A stretch of DNA of 64,000 nt from Nipponacmea schrenckii (taxonomy: Eukaryota > Mollusca > Gastropoda > Lottiidae): NCBI GenBank assembly GCA_030562195.1, contig CM060202.1, positions 19,020,317 to 19,084,316 of the forward strand, in the 5' to 3' direction. This document shows positions 35,101 to 45,504 of the stretch, piece after piece; within the stretch, counting starts at the first letter, position 1; every line of letters starts with the position of its first letter. The notes under the pieces are model-generated. The model ran no database searches. It saw only the letters and a program-made list of their open reading frames with translations, and was not told the origin of the DNA. Made by a program: the position numbers and the translations under genes.

Positions 35101-38100
35101 AAACAAATGTAGCCAAAATCTCAAACAAAAGTAGCTACAATCTCAAACAAATGTAGCTAAAATCTTAAACACACGTAGCCAAAATCTTAAAAAATGTAGC
35201 CAAAATCTCAAACAAAAGTAGCTACAATCTCAAACAAATGTAGCTAAAATCTCAAACAAATGTAGCTAAAATCTCAAACAAATGTAGCTACAATCTCAAA
35301 CAAAAGTAGCTACAATCTCAAACAAATGTAGCTAAAATCTCAAACAAATGTAGCTACAATCTCAAACAAATGTAGCTACAATCTCAAACAAATGTAGCCA
35401 AAATCTCAAACAAAAGTAGCTACAATCTCAAACAAATGTAGCAACAATCTCAAACAAATGTAGCTAAAATCTCAAACAAATGTAGCTAAAATCTTAAACA
35501 AATGTAGCCAAAATCTCAAACAAAAGTAGCTACAATCTCAAACAAATGTAGCTCAAATCTTAAACATATGTAGCCAAAATCTCAAACACAAGTAGCTAAA
35601 ATCTCAAACAAATGTAGCTACAATCTCAAACAAATGTAGCTACAATCTCAAACAAATGTAGCTAAAATCTCAAACAAATGTAGCTACAATCTCAACCAAA
35701 TGTAGCTAAAATCTCAAACAAATGTAGCTAGAATCTCAAACAAATGTAGCTAAAATCTCAAACAAATGTAGGTAAAATCTCAAACAAATGTAGCTAAAAT
35801 CTCAAACAAATGTAGCTAAAATCTCAAACAAATGTAGCTTAAATCTCAAACAAATGTAGCTAAAATCTCAAACAAATGTAGCTAAAATCTCAAACAAATG
35901 TAGCTAAAATCTCAAACAAATGTAGCTACAATCTCAAACACAAGTAGCTAAAATCTCAAACAAATGTAGCTACAATCTCAAACAAATGTAGCTAAAATCT
36001 TAAAAAATGTAGCCAAAATCTCAAACAAATGTAGCTACAATCTCAAACAAATGTAGCTACAATCTCAAACAAATGTAACTACAATCTCAAACAAATGTAG
36101 CTACAATCTCAAACAAATGTAGCTACAATCTCAAACAAATGTAGCCAAAATCTCAAACAAATGTAGCTAAAATCTCAAACAAATGTAGCTAAAATCTCAA
36201 ACAAATGTAGCTAAAATCTCAAACAAATGTAGCCAAAATCTCTATATGTGTTTCCCAGCTGATAAATATAAATTTCTACATCTTGCAATAGATAATGCTT
36301 TAAAACTCTTTAGAATGTTTTTAGCAAACTATCAGAAGAAATGTGAACTTTAATTCTGCAGAGCGAAATTGGTCTTTTTCATTTAAAAGCAAATAATTAA
36401 ATGTTTTTTTTTTTGCAATAATTGTTAAACTAACAAAGAATGTTGTTAACATAAAAAAGGCAGACTTACTTTTCAGCCACACTGTCTACATTAACTTTAC
36501 TATTTATTACAGCTACATACATAAGTAGAAACCCTATACCTATAGAGCCAATAGGATCTAAAGCCAATAAACTTTTATGGGAACCAGACAGTGCCATACA
36601 AATACCAGCAAGAGATACTCCCATTACAGCAATCAAATCTTCCAAAAATACCAAGGTTACAAATGGATCGATCCCAGAGTATACTGAAATCAGAGAAAGA
36701 CTTCTTCTAAATCCCTTTCATTCTGTCAGCCCAGCCCAGCCCAGCCCATTCTTCCAGCCCAGCCCAGCCCAGCCCAGCCCAGCCCCATTCTGTCAGAAGG
36801 ACCATTATTCATCATTCTTATATTTAATTCAGAAAGAAAGAAACAACTATATTTTACAAGGAAAGCAACTTAGGTTCACAAGTCTGCCATGACAGGGATC
36901 CTTTCTACCAGGTGGTAATTGGCTAAACCTCTTTGCATTGATCTTTCCCGGATTATCCGTACCCATTTACAGCTGGGTAGACTGGAATTATGAGTGAAGA
37001 TGACTTGGTCATTGGACTATCACATTGACGTTTTAAATTCATTGGTTGATATTAGAACTCACGTCCGTATCCAAGCAAATGACGTCATCACTTAAAGAAC
37101 CAACGCTCTAACCTCTGGGCTATAGAACCCAAAGAGACTAATATTAATATCATTAAATATTTCCTTATACTAAAGTAATTATTAATTATAAAGAGCATTA
37201 TTATTAAATTCTTACAATATCTTTTAAAAGAAAGCTGCATGACTTTAGATTGGGTTCTAATTCTCTTGTAGGCTCTACTGAGTGAATCTGAAAAAATAAA
37301 ACAGTAGGTAGTTCACTAAATGTGTATAATAACCGTGTTTCCACTTGGCCAAAAAGCCGGCTTTAAGCTAGCTTTTCTCTGTTGCCACTTGTTAAATTGC
37401 CGAACCATTACGGTTCCGGTACCGAAAACCTCCCTTTTTGCGTTCGGCAATTTATTGGGGGCCAAATGAAAGCTAGATTTAAAGCCAGCTTTTTAAACAA
37501 ATGGAAACGCAAAAAGCCGGCTTTTTCTCATTCGGCAATGGAGAAGTACTAGTTTTACGGCCCCACACATGACATCGGTAGTCTTGTACATTGCGACCTG
37601 TCAATAATGTGCCACTTTTTTGATCGAGACTAAAGTGGTTCAGGAACCAGATAAACTCAGTGGAAACGCACAGTGTTTGGCAATAAAGCTGGCTTTAAAG
37701 CTAGCTTTACTTCACAAATTCAAGTAGAAACGCAGTTAATGATTGAGGAAGTGGTACACTCAGTGCGAGAGATTCCCTATTGCTGGTAACATGCATTAAT
37801 CCATTTTCACCTGATTAATATGTTTTTATAACAACTTTCGCTTTTTGATCTAATTTAGGGTAGCTTTATTCCAGAGTTAATACTTACATAGCTCTAAACC
37901 AAATGATACAATTATCACACCCATACCCTATAATATAACACATGATATTGTACTTAGAATTTTACTTAAAGGGATAATATCCAAAAAACTAAGTAATTAT
38001 CCATAACTTAATTATTATTGAAAAACGCTTGATAAATTGATAACTTTCCAGATTTTAAGGAATTCTGTTACTTCCATTATTCGAACAATCCGTATTGAAG

Positions 38101-41100
38101 GGCAGTGTTAGAGCTAACTGTAGTGTTATGTACAAAGCCAATAACTAATACAAACATTCGAAACGAAACTAATAAAATACCAACGAAAGTTAGGTCTATA
38201 TTTTAATTAGACTACCAGCTTAAGTTCACTAATGAATATACACTCATATTTACCTTTCTTGAGTATTAAAATATTTTATTTCATTAACCTTTTGCTGCCA
38301 GGTTGAATGAAATGACAGAAAAAATGACAAAACAGGTCTGGGAAATTCAGATTAAAAAACTGTAACAAACATTCAGGTCATTTTAGTGAGATCCTTCAAA
38401 GACCACTGCACTGATCAAATCTCTTCAAAATTGCTGTTTATAGGAATATAGCTCACCACAGTTGTATTCTGTAAATTCAGTGAATCGAGATTGTTCAACA
38501 TTTCGAAACCATGGTAAATTGAAAATCCTGAACTCAAACCAAATGATAAAACACCACACAATAATGCATATACATTACGACGCTTCATATAGCCATACCT
38601 AACAATAAATCAATAATTCATATTACAGTAATATATATTTTTAATATTCATTGGGTGAGGTCAAATCTCGTGTTCCGTGTTAGTGTTCACACCATCAAAT
38701 AACACAAAATTTTAGCTCATTCTTCATGTTAATATACAGTGTACTCTGAGTAACCCGAAACACTCACAAATCTGACATTATTTTTTGGTCCCGAGATATT
38801 TTGGATTACTCAGATAACAGTGGGTGAGGCCCAATCTCGTGTTAGTGGTCTGTGTTAGTGTAACGCTGTTAATTTGGTGTTATAATACAGTGTATTCTGA
38901 GTAATTCAACATATATTGGGACTGCAAGATAGTGTCGGATAAGCGAGTGTGTCAGGTTACTCAGAGTACACTGTATATTAACATGAAGAATGAGTTCAAA
39001 TTTTGTGTTATGTGATGGTGTTAACACTAACACGGAACACTAACACAAGATTTGACCTCAACCAATGTGTATCTTTATATTGACTTTGTTTACAAACACT
39101 CATAAAACAAACAACTAGCCACTACCAGAATAATCTGTTCATAGTTCTGGTTAAAAATTGCTTTCATTCATTACCACGATACGTCAAACGCTAGAGGAAG
39201 TTGCACGGTAGACTGTTTGACATAAGTTTCATAAATTCTCAATTCCAATGACTTCTTTTTAATAAGGTCACCAATATGCTAGTTATAATAGGTCATAATT
39301 CATTGAACCATGCAAATTACTTATTGTAAAACAATTTGTCAAGAAAGAAGACTTACGGGTAGTTTAAATCTGCTTCTTTTGAAGATTTAAAAGTTAAATA
39401 AACCAATACACACTAGAATAATAAATAATAATATAGTCATAATCATCAGTATCTATTTCCAAGTTTCAGGTATATGAATAAATTACCATAAGTTGAAACA
39501 TTGAGTTACTAAATGTCAGAAATAGTATATCCATATATCTTGTGCTTCTATAACTTAAAAGAAACATAGAGTAACTAAATGTCAGAAATAGTATATCCAT
39601 ATATCTTGTGCTTCTATAACTTAAAAGAAACGTTGAGTTACTAAATGTCAGAAATAGTATATCCATATATATTGTGCTTTTATAACTTAAAAGAAACATT
39701 GAGTTACTAAATGTCAGAAATAGTATATCCATATATCTTGTGCATCTATAACTTAAAAGAAACGTTGAGTTACTAAATGTCAGAAATAGTATATCCATAT
39801 ATATTGTGCTTTTATAACTTAAAAGAAACATTGAGTTACTAAATGTCAGAAATAGTATATCCATATATCTTGTGCATCTATAACTTAAAAGAAACATTGA
39901 GTTACTAAATGTCAGAAATAGTATATCCATATATCTTGTGTTTCTATAACTTAAAAGAAACGTTGAGTTACTAAATGTCCGAAATAGTATATCCATTATC
40001 TTGTGCTTCTATAACTTAAAGGAAACATTGAGTTACTAAATGTCAGAAATAGTATATCCATATATCTTGTGCTTCTATAACTTAAAAGAAACATAGATTT
40101 ACTAAATGTCAGAAATAGTATATCCATATATATTGTGTTTCTATAACTTAAAAGAAACGTTGAGTTACTAAATGTCCGAAATAGTATATCCATTATCTTG
40201 TGCTTCTATAACTTAAAGGAAAAATTGAGTTACTAAATGTCAGAAATAGTATATCCATATATCTTGTGCTTCTATAACTTAAAAGAAACATAGATTTACT
40301 AAATGTCCGAAATAGTATATCCATTATCTTGTGCTTCTATAACTTAAAGGAAACATTGAGTTACTAAATGTCAGAAATAGCATTATATCCATATATCTTG
40401 TGCTTCTATAACTTAAAAGAAACATAGAGTTACTAAATGTCAGAAATAGCATTATATCCATATATCTTGTGCTTCTATAACTTAAAAGAAACGTTGAGTT
40501 ACTAAATGTCAGAATTAGTATATCCATATATATTGTGCTTTTATAACTTAAAAGAAACATTGAGTTACTAAATGTCCGAAATAGTATATCCATATATCTT
40601 GTGTTTCTATAACTTAAAAGAAACATAGAGTAACTAAATGTCAGAAATAGTATATCCATATATCTTGTGCTTCTATAACTTAAAAGAAACATTGAGTTAC
40701 TAAATGTCAGAATTAGTATATCCATATATATTGTGCTTTTATAACTTAAAAGAAACATTGAGTTACTAAATGTCCGAAATAGTATATCCATTATCTTGTG
40801 TTTCTATAACTTAAAAGAAACATTGAGTTACTAAATATCAGAAATAGTATATCCATATATATTGTGCTTTTATAACTTAAAAAAAGGTTTAAGCTTTTAG
40901 ATGTTTAGATTATTTTAAAACATTGAAAAGTTTTGACTTTACACAATGTTAAATGGCAGAATGGACATTTAAAAATATCATCATTATCTTTGTTTATCAG
41001 AATCCATACTAACCTGATTAAAAGTATCAGCTAGAGAATGGAGAAACTCAGCAAACATACTAGCTGATCCTGTATAATCTGCAGCCAAATATTTGATGAT

Positions 41101-44100
41101 TGTAACAAAAAGATTGCTGTAAGAGATTTCAAAGAGTTTTTATAATTGAAATCAATCACTATGTAAATTTAATATAATTATCCAGGCAAGATAATATATA
41201 CCCACTGGCACCATTGATTATGAATAAAAACAGTGCAGTAACAATTAATGGAATCTAATATTCAACTTATAAATATACACTTCTTTTCTGGAGTGATAAA
41301 TGTAGTTTCATTAAAATCTGTCAAGAATATAGCTCATTCAAAATTTTTTTGATATTTTTTATTTTTCATAGGGTACATCCTCAGTCTAATTAAAATATAG
41401 ACTTAACTTTTCCACGTATTTTATTTGTTAACTAAACTAATAAAATACGTGGAAAAGTTAAGTCTATATTTTAATTAGACTGGGTACATCCTTAGTGGAT
41501 AATAAACAATTATCAACAAGTTTTGTCAAAATCCATAAAGAATTATGCCTTGTAAAGTGCTTACAAGAAGTGCATTTTAAAGAAGAAGGGAAATAATTCG
41601 TATAAAATACTTTTAGAATTATTTGATTTTCAACAGGGTTCATCCTTGGATGGTGATAAACAATTTCAGCAAGTTTTGTCAAAATCTGTAAAGAATTGTG
41701 ACTTGTAGACTGTTTACAAGCAGACGGACAGACATAGGTGGACATATAGAAAGTGTCATGAAATATTTAATGTGTATACCCTCCAGCATGAAGGGTTCAG
41801 TATATCTGAACAACTAGGTGCTTTTTACAGTTTCTCCTTTATCAGTTCATTCAATAATTGATTCAAATATCCTTAAGTTGTAGGCATCACTGTTCGGAGA
41901 AATTCAGAAAAATTACATGGTTGCAAAATACTTACACTGTTAAAGCTGATATAACCACATGCATTGGTTCTATCTTATTAAATTTCTGTAAATAATGAAT
42001 AAGAATTATAATATTAATATAGTTTAAAACCATGAGTAAATAAAACAAGTTATCTTTAAGTAGTAATTTTGGAGATTGGTCAATTGGTAATTTCCAGAAT
42101 TTATCAACCACGTAACAAGTTTTATGTCATATATTCCTTTCCAAAAAAGACAGTAATTTTGCAGCACATATTTTTGATACTAAATATAACACTAATTGAA
42201 AAAAGATTACCTCTAGTTTTGGATTTTTTCTAAGATTAAATTTATACATCTTTGGATCAAAAGCTGTCTCCTGTTTTCTACCAAATGTAAAAACTGTCAA
42301 AAGAACAAAATTATCTTCTTCAATAAACAAATTTCTTATAGATTCATAGAGAGAGGGAGATAACTCTGTTTGTTGGAAGGTTGGGGCATTTTTATCTTTA
42401 AAACATAATAAGATTGGTTATTTCATATCTTAAATAGGCAATGGGCATGCAAACAATCTTCTCAGTTAATCAATGCAAAATGATAAGGCCAAGTAAATTG
42501 ACAGTATGCTGGTTCCTTTCTTTTTAAATAGAAAAAATATATAATAAAACGTGTTCAACAATTCAGAATGGATATCGTTATTCCCTTTTTATTTGAGGAG
42601 TCATGGTGGCTCAGTGGGTAAGACGCTTGCCCGCTAGCATGAGGGTCCCGGGTTCAAACCCGGCAAAGGTCGAGATTAACCTTCGGATTTTTCAGCCCGG
42701 TTTCCCCTTGTCAGTGATGCAGGTCGGAGGGACTGACATGGAAAAAGTGTCTAGTTGTTCGGATGGGACAATAAACAGAGGCCCCGTGTGATACAGGCTG
42801 TGCACATCAAAGATCCCTCGACAGTTGGACATCGTAAAAGAGCAGACTAAAGGCGCTGTCCTGGCAAAATTTCCCTCATTGCACACTGCATGGCATTGCC
42901 CGTCTTCATTAGCCCATAAGATGCAGAAGAGGAAGGACATAAAACTCCATTAATTCATTTCATTTTTCCCTTTTTATTTGGATCCTTAATAATGAAATAG
43001 AAAAAATGAACTATTAAAATTGACAAAATGTTTTCAAAAACTCACAAGGGAATGGATTTGGTTCTAATCTTCTCATCTTCTCTTTCTCAATAGCTTTCAA
43101 ACTTCCCCATTTCTTTATAGCTCTACAATACAATTCTTAGATTCCATACAGCATGTTGAAGCATGTTGAAGCATTAGAAGCCATAGGCATGTTAATTTCG
43201 ACAAAGCTTCTTCTGTTACCGGCACATTTTTACATCCAGACATAATTTGCGAGCAATTTACATATATTATCAGATCAGTCATATACAACCTATTCTATAA
43301 CAATTGATTCTTACTTACATAATATTGAACTGACTTACATATATTCCACATCACTACGTAAAAATAGTTCAAAGTTTTCACCCAGATGATATGGACTCCT
43401 ACTTTTAAAACATGGTAAGTTTTCTATTTCTCTACAATAAACATTATAACCAAAATAATATTTCAACATAATTATACCTGATCAGCAATGTGGTGTATTA
43501 ATCAATTCAGACGTAAGTTCTAATCGCGATCGGCGTGTGGAAGATCGATGACCTTGAATAAGTCATCTTCACTCATAATTCCAGTCCACCAGCTGTAAAT
43601 GGGTACGGATAATCTGGGAAAGATCAATGACAAGAGGTTTGGCCAAGGACCAGTTGGTAGAAAGAATCCCTGTCACAGCCGACATGTGAGCCTAAGTTGT
43701 TATCCTTGTAAAATATAGTTTGTTTCTTTCTTTCTTAAAAGTTCTGGATTGTCATATATTGAAGAATTTCCAAGTGAGTCATTTGTTCTATGTATCATGA
43801 AAATGTACTTACTTTTGTGTTAGTAAGTATTTCTGCATGGCATTAAATGGTTCAATATAAATATTAGCTTTATAATAATAATAGTCATTCTTTAATACAT
43901 CTTTACCCTTCACTTTACCTTTATCTAAAGTAAAACAGTGTGATTCAATATTTCACTTTGGATGTGAAAAAATCAACCCAGACTCAGATAATTACAAAGC
44001 TTTCCTTTTCTAATCTCGTGTTAGTGTTCCGAGTTAGTATTAACATATAACTCATTCTTCGTGTTACTATACCGTGTACTCTGAGTAACCCAAAACACTC

Positions 44101-45453
44101 ACAAATCTGACATTATTTCTCAGTCCTGATATTTGTCCGATTACTCACAGTACACTGAATTAAAACACCAAATTAACGTTTCTAATTAAGGTTACCCAGA
44201 GAGACTAGGGCCAATAACAATATTTCAGGTGTGTATAATTAAGCCTTGTATTGTGCAAGCATCCAAATTCACGTAGCAGTAAAGATTGAGGTTCATATGA
44301 TATCATGATTTAACTCTAAGAATGTTTTTGACTTTACCTTCAGACAGTTTATTCTGACTATTCTGTGAATCTGAACTTATTATTCTAGCACTGATTATCG
44401 GGAATGAAAATAACTGCTTTGATTTGTTTCTAAATTTAGGTTGAAATGGTCTGGTAGCTTGACAACCTGTAGAATTAAAAAATAATAGATGTGAGAGAAA
44501 CATAATTTAAGATTAGATACCTTACTAATAATCCTTTAAAATACTGTTTAGTACAAGTACTACATTGAAATTTTCTTGTTTTAGTTAAATAGTAGCCTAA
44601 TAACTACATAATACATTTTTTAAACTTTGTTTTCAAGTGGGAGTAAGCATATACACAGATTCGATGTGTAGGATAAACTCCGAAAACGTGTCAATAGATT
44701 GACCTATATTAAGTCGAAGGCTGTTGGGCCAATGACTTAATGTAGGTCAAAACTATTGGCGCATCTGAGGTGAAAATCAAATAACCGATCATGTAAAACA
44801 GTTAAATTGTATAAATGAAGTAGAGTAAATATAAATAAGAATTAAACATTGGTGTCATTAGCATTTTTGTTGTGCAAAAGCATCAGATCGCATACCACTA
44901 TTTGACAAATCACTTTACTATATCAATATACACTTATTCATAATTAGTATATGATGCTGTTACTCCCTTTGTTATTAATGAAGCAGGTAGACGACGACTG
45001 TAAAACCTCTGTATAAGTGTTCTCAGGAGCTGGATTAGGCTGCAAAAGGTCTTCTCATTAGGATCTGCGAGATACTTAGAGGGATTAGTGAGATAGCAAA
45101 CTGAAGAAGTAGGTATCCCTCTAAACAATAAAGAATACCCTGGATGTGAGAATTATATCATTTTAATCATCAAACGTTTCGGACTGTAGTGGTCCTTCAT
45201 CAGTGACATACAACCACTACAGTCCGAAACGTTTGATGATTAAAATGATATAATTCTCACATCCAGGGTGTTCTTTATTGTTTAGAGGGATACCTACTTC
45301 TTCAGTTTATAATTAATGGTTATATAATCTAACATTACCTTTACAAGTTATTGACAATGTTCTAAGAACTATGTTAGTCGACTGATGGTTAGAGTACAGA
45401 ACTTTGTTTATAAATAAACATTGTACTCTTCTTTGGCATAATGGAAACATCAT
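32123..45453 (-). CDS. SLC30A9: Zinc transporter 9, cation diffusion facilitator (SLC30A9)
   Basis: Mitochondrial zinc exporter of the CDF family. Seventeen exons in transcript order: 45453-45339, 44466-44338, 43924-43813, 43431-43339, 43122-43046, 42395-42211, 41985-41936, 41116-41014, 39412-39357, 38598-38457, 37927-37888, 37287-37216, 36683-36470, 34491-34429, 34059-33930, 32767-32654 and 32167-32123; 579 codons (human 568). The N-terminus is basic and Ser-rich, fitting a mitochondrial presequence. Landmarks matching ZnT9: SRSPYHLGENFELFLRSDVE, DYTGSASMFAEFLHSLADTFNQ (TM2 with HxxxD), SIYHG, VFLEDLIAVMGV (the LED motif), IRFKAEVNYD and the C-terminus VRHIDLEAI. All splice phases agree. The join of the 38457 and 37888 exons skips about five residues of the human TM region, so a micro-exon there may be missing. 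An in-frame ATG at 45504 could add 17 residues. Confidence 0.92.
32345..32520. repeat. Dispersed non-coding repeat (shared with about 20.96-21.12 kb)
   Basis: Shares AAAGAGATTTCC.../TATCAGG(T/G)ACACT, CAATTTGCA and CCTCTAAAACTAAGTGT-like pieces with the region near 20960-21120. It is downstream within SLC30A9 intron 16. Low-copy diverged repeat; class unknown. Confidence 0.35.
32990..33355 (-). mobile_element. SINE family 1 copy in SLC30A9 intron 15
   Basis: Reverse-complement copy with most of the body, including AATGAGGGAAATTTTGCCAGG, TTTATTGTCCCATCTGAACGA and CCTGACCTTTGCC. A degenerate A box (minus strand AGTGGCTCAATGAGTTAG) sits at its right end, near 33340. Confidence 0.65.
33630..33805. 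mobile_element. Long inverted repeat with GAAACGTC hairpin
   Basis: The arms CTGGACACAATTTTATGGAAAACAATTACTTTATTAA and their complement (33738-33772) are nearly perfect. Between them is a second small hairpin, ACAAGCAATTGCTTGT, followed by GAAACGTC. The right end, CCAATTACTAAATGCCACTTAAGG, recurs at 15570-15597 and, in altered form, after the hairpin at 55.3 kb. It is linked to the Penelope-associated hairpins by GAAACGT and the TAATTGTxxTCCAT block. Confidence 0.55.
34504..36242. repeat. 22-bp minisatellite in SLC30A9 intron 13
   Basis: Nearly 80 tandem units of CAAATGTAGCTAAAATCTCA(AA) with variants GCTACAATC, GCCAAAATC and GCTTGAAATC. The start lies only about 12 bp from the exon at 34429-34491. 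Variants alternate in higher-order runs. Confidence 0.95.
36722..36786. repeat. (CCCAG)n microsatellite
   Basis: Two runs of CCCAG pentamers separated by CATTCTTCCAG, in the SLC30A9 intron just upstream of the exon at 36470-36683. It is strikingly GC-rich against the AT-rich surroundings. Confidence 0.85.
36860..37135 (-). mobile_element. tRNA-derived SINE family 2
   Basis: Minus strand reads a tRNA-like head: CTATAGCCCAGAGGTTAGAGCGTTGG (A box at about 37120-37095) and GTGAGTTCTAATATCAACC (B-box-like, near 37055). The body includes CAGCTGTAAATGGGTACGGA and GGGAAAGATCAATGCAA, and the tail CTTGTGAACCTAAGTT. Shared with 14795-14945 and 43500-43712. Confidence 0.7.
37330..37740. mobile_element. 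MITE-like element, GTGTTTCCACTTG ends
   Basis: Terminal inverted repeats: CCGTGTTTCCACTTGGCC at the left, and CAAGTAGAAACGCAGTTA at the right. Inside, the words AAAGCCGGCTTT and AAAGCTAGCTTT recur in both orientations. About 410 bp in the SLC30A9 intron; no transposase. Confidence 0.6.
37966..38272 (-). mobile_element. MITE-like repeat, reverse copy of the 37-388 family
   Basis: Begins TTAAAGGGATAATATCC. The stretches TAAGTAATTATCCATAA, TTTAAGGAATTCTGTT and ACACTCATATTTACCTTTCTTGAG are reverse complements of parts of the 37-388 copy. It lies in the intron between the exons at 37888 and 38457. Confidence 0.55.
38650..39062. mobile_element. Foldback element with about 120-bp inverted ends
   Basis: The left end (GGTCAAATCTCGTGTTCCGTG ... 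ATTCTTCATGTTAATATACAGTGTACTCTGA) returns inverted at the right (TCAGAGTACACTGTATATTAACATGAAGAAT ... AACACAAGATTTGACC). A shorter, diverged relative lies at 43995-44185. Non-coding MITE-like element. Confidence 0.65.
39470..40885. repeat. About 63-bp minisatellite in SLC30A9 intron 8
   Basis: About 22 units of TATCCATATATCTTGTGCTTCTATAACTTAAAAGAAACATTGAGTTACTAAATGTCAGAAATAG type, with some units shortened by 1-2 bp or extended by a CAT insertion. Because 63 is divisible by three, one minus-strand frame stays open in long stretches (39466-39996, 40324-40791) and gives a hydrophobic repeated peptide. I do not call it a gene. Confidence 0.93.
41370..41490. repeat. Perfect hairpin of about 45-bp arms
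   Basis: AGTCTAATTAAAATATAGACTTAACTTTTCCACGTATTTTAT is followed after about 15 bp by its reverse complement. A related half, AGGTCTATATTTTAATTAGACT, ends near 38211. Intronic in SLC30A9. Confidence 0.65.
42604..42965 (+). mobile_element. tRNA-derived SINE, family 1, most complete copy
   Basis: The head looks like a tRNA gene: GGTGGCTCAGTGGGTAAGACG fits the pol III A box and GGGTTCAAACCCG the B box, about 35 bp apart. The body then runs through TCAGCCCGGTTTCCCC, CAGTGATGCAGGTCGGAGGG, TTCGGATGGGACAATAAAC and CAAAATTTCCCTCATTGCAC, ending with AT-rich TTAATTCATTTCATTTT. Other copies: 21128, 24575, 28430 and 32990. It sits in a SLC30A9 intron and is not a functional tRNA. Confidence 0.8.
43500..43712 (+). 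mobile_element. SINE family 2 copy in SLC30A9 intron
   Basis: Opposite orientation to the 36860 copy. Shares GTAAGTTCTAATC (B-box remnant), GACTTGGT/AAGTCATCTTCACTCATAATTCCAG, TGTAAATGGGTACGGATAAT and the end GTGAGCCTAAGTTGTTATCC. The A-box end is truncated. Confidence 0.65.
43995..44185. mobile_element. Shortened relative of the 38.65-39.06 kb foldback element
   Basis: TCTCGTGTTAGTGTTCCGAG, CTCATTCTTCGTGTTA and GTGTACTCTGAGTAACCCAAAACACTCACAAATCTGACATTATTT match the left part of that element. The right inverted half is mostly missing. Confidence 0.55.
45098..45308. repeat. Near-perfect 95-bp-arm palindrome in SLC30A9 intron 1
   Basis: Arms 45098-45192 and 45214-45308 are reverse complements with about one mismatch, separated by about 21 bp (TCCTTCATCAGTGACATACAA). 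Such high arm identity suggests recent origin or maintenance by conversion. The minus strand of the centre carries a hammerhead-like core. Confidence 0.85.
45170..45210 (-). ncRNA. Hammerhead ribozyme-like core
   Basis: On the minus strand, CTGATGA (45203-45197) is followed by A, a stem GGAC/GTCC with a 7-base loop, then GAAAC (45180-45176). This is the full conserved hammerhead core order CUGAUGA - stem II - GAAAC, with one extra A before stem II. Related hairpins with GAAACGT lie at 20.5, 33.7 and 55.3 kb. The partner strands of stems I and III and the NUH cleavage site could not be fixed by eye. Confidence 0.45.
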
Positions 45454-45504
45454 CTTGACCTGGAATACATAGTTAGAAATAAACCTTAAACTTTGTTGTA
45501 ACAT

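Noticed and set aside
34504..36242. CRISPR-like regular array
   Set aside because: Units abut with no unique spacers, and the context is an animal intron; it is a minisatellite.
39466..40791. Long repetitive minus-strand frames in the 63-bp array
   Set aside because: Period divisible by three keeps them open; they lie in an SLC30A9 intron and show no known domain.
42604..42680. A tRNA gene
   Set aside because: Pol III A and B boxes are present, but the arms do not close into a complete cloverleaf and the sequence continues into a SINE body with other copies.
45313..45504. ATG at 45504 as the certain SLC30A9 start
   Set aside because: In frame and possible, but the sequence TATTCCAG just before the ATG pair at 45453 looks like a splice acceptor, so I used 45453 and left the longer start as an alternative.
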